Notes under the pieces: model-generated | What the model was told of the DNA's origin: nothing | The model's database searches: none | The model's input: only the letters and a program-made list of their open reading frames with translations | DNA from: JBKHBT01 sp046542255 | GTDB lineage: Bacteria; UBP14; UBA6098; JBKHBT01 | Assembly: GCA_046542255.1 (NCBI GenBank) | Contig: JBKHBT010000122.1 | Coordinates: 1-8,452 of the forward strand | Length of the DNA stretch: 8,452 nt | Reading direction: 5' to 3' | Translations under genes and position numbers: made by a program | Shown: piece by piece, positions 7,316-8,452 of the stretch | How the letters are laid out: each line of letters opens with the position of its first letter | Numbering within the stretch: position 1 is the first letter of the stretch

Positions 7316-7400
7316 GATGCCTCCGGCTAAACTGCTAAATTAAATTTCAAAACAAAGTATCGGTAAAATATCTTCAAATTTAAGTCATTTTCTAATTTTT

Positions 7401-7471
7401 GGCTAATTATTATATTATTAATTCGTAAAATTAAACTTTGTATCTATCAACGATTTCTACCATAATTAGCC
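7401..7471. promoter_or_regulatory. Perfect 10-bp inverted repeat around the candidate promoter
   Basis: GGCTAATTAT at 7401-7410 is exactly complementary in reverse to ATAATTAGCC at 7462-7471, with 51 bases between the arms. One arm overlaps the downstream end of the candidate TATAAT box and the other lies upstream of the -35 region. This layout fits a pair of operator half-sites for a regulator that loops DNA, or a large imperfect stem-loop. The role is inferred; the repeat itself is seen directly. Confidence 0.45.
7409..7437 (-). promoter_or_regulatory. Candidate promoter of the ATPase operon
   Basis: On the minus strand a perfect TATAAT lies at 7409-7414. The hexamer 16 or 17 bases upstream (GTTTAA or AGTTTA, within 7431-7437) is a poor match to the sigma-70 -35 box, so the promoter may need an activator or may not be of this class. 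A start near 7402 would leave a leader of about 85 bases before the GTG at 7315. The surrounding DNA is very AT-rich, so chance matches are easy. Confidence 0.35.
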
Positions 7472-7596
7472 TCATTTGCCTTTTCCCGCTGGGGAACATT
7501 ATACCTTCAGGCAATTATGAAAACTAAAAATATAGTATCTCCCCAAAAAAAACAAGCAACTTATTGAAAAAATAGATACTTTTTGTGCTTCAAAAA

Positions 7597-8043
7597 TTAA
7601 TTTCTATTCAAATTCTGCGATTTTTTTGGTGGAAGAATAGCTACATCGACCCAAAAATTCTTAATCTGGCTGACGATATCCAGATAGTTATCGAAATCGA
7701 CTGGTTTTTTGATATAGCAATTGGCATTATTTTGATAGGCATTTACGACATCCTCATCGGCTCTGGAACTTGTGAGAACGATCACGGGGATTACCTTTAG
7801 ACGGCTATTTGCCTTGATATTCGCTAAGACCTCCCGGCCATCCATGCGAGGCAGATTAAGATCGAGCAGGATAAAGTCGGGATTGACATTCGCATTCTCC
7901 AGATAATCGATTGCAATAATGCCATCACCGGCGACATCTACCTCGATTTCATCATCGCTAAGGTCCAGAAGCGCTTCTTTCAAAAGCCTGACATCGGCGG
8001 GATTATCTTCGACCAATAGTATTTTCTTCGTAATATCTTCCAT
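7597..8043 (-). CDS. Single-domain response regulator, Rcp1-like
   Basis: This 148-residue protein is a complete receiver domain with no output domain, so it probably acts through protein contacts in a phosphorelay, as CheY or Rcp1 do. The acidic pocket is Glu12-Asp13, the phosphorylated residue is Asp61 in DFILLDLNLPRMDG, the switch Thr is Thr91 in VLTSS, and the conserved Lys is Lys113 in NCYIKKPVDF. The region between beta-1 and beta-2 (KEALLDLSDDEIEVDVAGDG), the NANCYIKKPVDFDNYLDIV segment and the final FWVDVAILPP are typical of the Rcp1 group, whose members usually partner phytochrome-like or hybrid histidine kinases. No kinase is visible here. The ATG has no clear ribosome site. It precedes the ATPase operon on the same strand, but 281 bases separate them, so a functional link is not shown. 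Confidence 0.93.
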   Translation of the reverse strand: MEDITKKILLVEDNPADVRLLKEALLDLSDDEIEVDVAGDGIIAIDYLENANVNPDFILLDLNLPRMDGREVLANIKANSRLKVIPVIVLTSSRADEDVVNAYQNNANCYIKKPVDFDNYLDIVSQIKNFWVDVAILPPKKSQNLNRN

Positions 8044-8146
8044 AGCTTACAAGAATATCGGCATTTCTATTGTTCAAATTTAATATTATCTTATTGAATA
8101 TTAGAATAGGCGGGAATATTGTTATTTTCGATTCTGTTTTATCGGA

Positions 8147-8168
8147 ATGCAAACTTTTCTATTTGCAT
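8147..8168. promoter_or_regulatory. Operator-like dyad upstream of the response regulator
   Basis: ATGCAAA (8147-8153) and TTTGCAT (8162-8168) form a perfect 7-bp inverted repeat around an eight-base spacer. It lies a little over 100 bases upstream of the regulator's start codon, a plausible place for a dimeric DNA-binding protein. In AT-rich DNA such a dyad could be chance. Confidence 0.3.
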
Positions 8169-8204
8169 AATATTAAACAACTTAAAGCCTTGGAACATCT
8201 AATC

Positions 8205-8222
8205 AAAAAAAAAGCTTCGCTT
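8205..8222 (-). terminator. Weak candidate terminator on the minus strand
   Basis: On the minus strand the small hairpin AAGC-GAA-GCTT is followed by a run of T (nine in total, 8205-8213, partly in the stem). The stem has only four base pairs, although GCGAAGC mini-hairpins are unusually stable. It could stop transcription entering from the right, before the response regulator gene. Confidence 0.25.
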
Positions 8223-8310
8223 CGATTCTTTCTAATGCCATAAAAAAGCAGAGGAGACTGTCTCAAAACTTCAATTTTCTCCGATTATCAAAAGCCGGAC
8301 ATTCGACACC

Positions 8311-8327
8311 AGCCTGCTTCGCGGGCT
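8311..8327. repeat. GC-rich hairpin next to the right repeat copy
   Basis: AGCCTGC (8311-8317) pairs with GCGGGCT (8321-8327) across a TTC loop, giving seven pairs including one T-G wobble. It stands 11 bases outside the right copy of the large repeat. It is not present next to the left copy, so it is probably a separate small element. Confidence 0.5.
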
Positions 8328-8338
8328 TGCTACTCAAC

Positions 8339-8452
8339 CAGACAATGCGCTGCTGGGCATTGTCATACTTTTCAGGCTAAAACATCAGTAAAGCCTGTTG
8401 GGTATATATATTAAGTATTATATAAATGTTATATATATGGCTTTAAAAGAGA
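8339..8452 (+). repeat. Structured repeat element, right copy (cut by window edge)
   Basis: This is the inverted partner of the element at 428-537, running to the end of the window and possibly beyond. Positions 8357-8396 are the exact reverse complement of 480-519. It has the same parts: a hairpin (GACAATGC 8341-8348 with GCATTGTC 8357-8364), a second hairpin (CAGGCT 8373-8378 with AGCCTG 8392-8397), then TA-rich sequence ending in GGCTTTAAAAGAG. Both copies point their AT-rich side outward, away from the ATPase cluster. No gene lies within it. Confidence 0.85.

Larger units (their letters stand above)
7316..7596. other. Promoter-bearing intergenic region upstream of the ATPase operon
   Basis: These 281 bases lie between the response regulator stop and the first ATPase gene, both on the minus strand, and I see no gene in them. 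On the minus strand they contain a run of eight T (7545-7552) about 45 bases past the regulator stop, without a good hairpin before it. There is a small hairpin (TTCCC 7483-7487, GGGAA 7492-7496), then the dyad and candidate promoter listed separately, and finally a leader of roughly 85 bases. The spacing suggests the ATPase genes have their own promoter. Confidence 0.55.
8044..8338. other. Intergenic region upstream of the response regulator
   Basis: I see no gene here on either strand. The region holds AT-rich DNA with several TAATATTA stretches that may include the regulator's promoter, a 7-bp dyad (8147-8168), a weak T-tract hairpin (8205-8222), a possible IS-end remnant (8254-8271) and a small GC-rich hairpin (8311-8327) next to the right-hand repeat copy. 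No promoter could be assigned with confidence. Confidence 0.55.

Noticed and set aside
428..8452. Idea that the paired inverted repeats are the ends of a composite transposon carrying the ATPase genes
   Set aside because: There is no transposase in the window, no target-site duplication can be seen, and the copies differ in their outer AT-rich parts; a dispersed repeat is simpler.

Overview
This window carries most of a rotary V/A-type ATPase operon, read on the minus strand, from an organism I cannot name. Three things point to a bacterium, probably an uncultured lineage. The DNA is AT-rich, most genes have clear GGAGG-like ribosome sites, and the proteolipid is a four-helix form like that of Enterococcus. 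The gene order (H/G-like, I, K, E, C, F, A) is the Thermus/archaeal order. A firmicute, a member of the FCB-group candidate phyla, or another phylum cannot be separated from this sequence alone.

Layout from left to right. Positions 1-60 look like the last codons of an unidentified plus-strand gene. Positions 61-427 hold no convincing gene; they contain a palindromic interspersed-repeat motif (159-196) and an intrinsic terminator (376-404) that faces the ATPase operon. Positions 428-537 are one copy of a structured repeat of about 110 bp. The ATPase genes fill 554-7315. Positions 7316-7596 are the promoter region of the operon, with a perfect 10-bp dyad around a TATAAT box. Positions 7597-8043 encode a single-domain Rcp1-like response regulator on the same strand. 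Positions 8044-8338 are non-coding, with small dyads and a possible IS-end remnant. Positions 8339-8452 are a second copy of the repeat, in inverted orientation and cut by the window edge.

How the genes work together. H and E form the peripheral stalk, I and K form the ion channel and rotor ring, C and F belong to the central stalk, and A is the catalytic subunit. K keeps all the Na+-binding residues known from Enterococcus hirae NtpK (Leu, Thr, Gln, Gln, Glu, plus the supporting Tyr), so a sodium-translocating enzyme is likely. Subunits B and D, which an active V1 part needs and which normally follow A, are not here. The operon instead ends in the repeat element and a terminator. Either B and D lie elsewhere in the genome, or a rearrangement or assembly break has separated them. 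The inverted repeats bracketing the whole cluster make a rearrangement worth testing.
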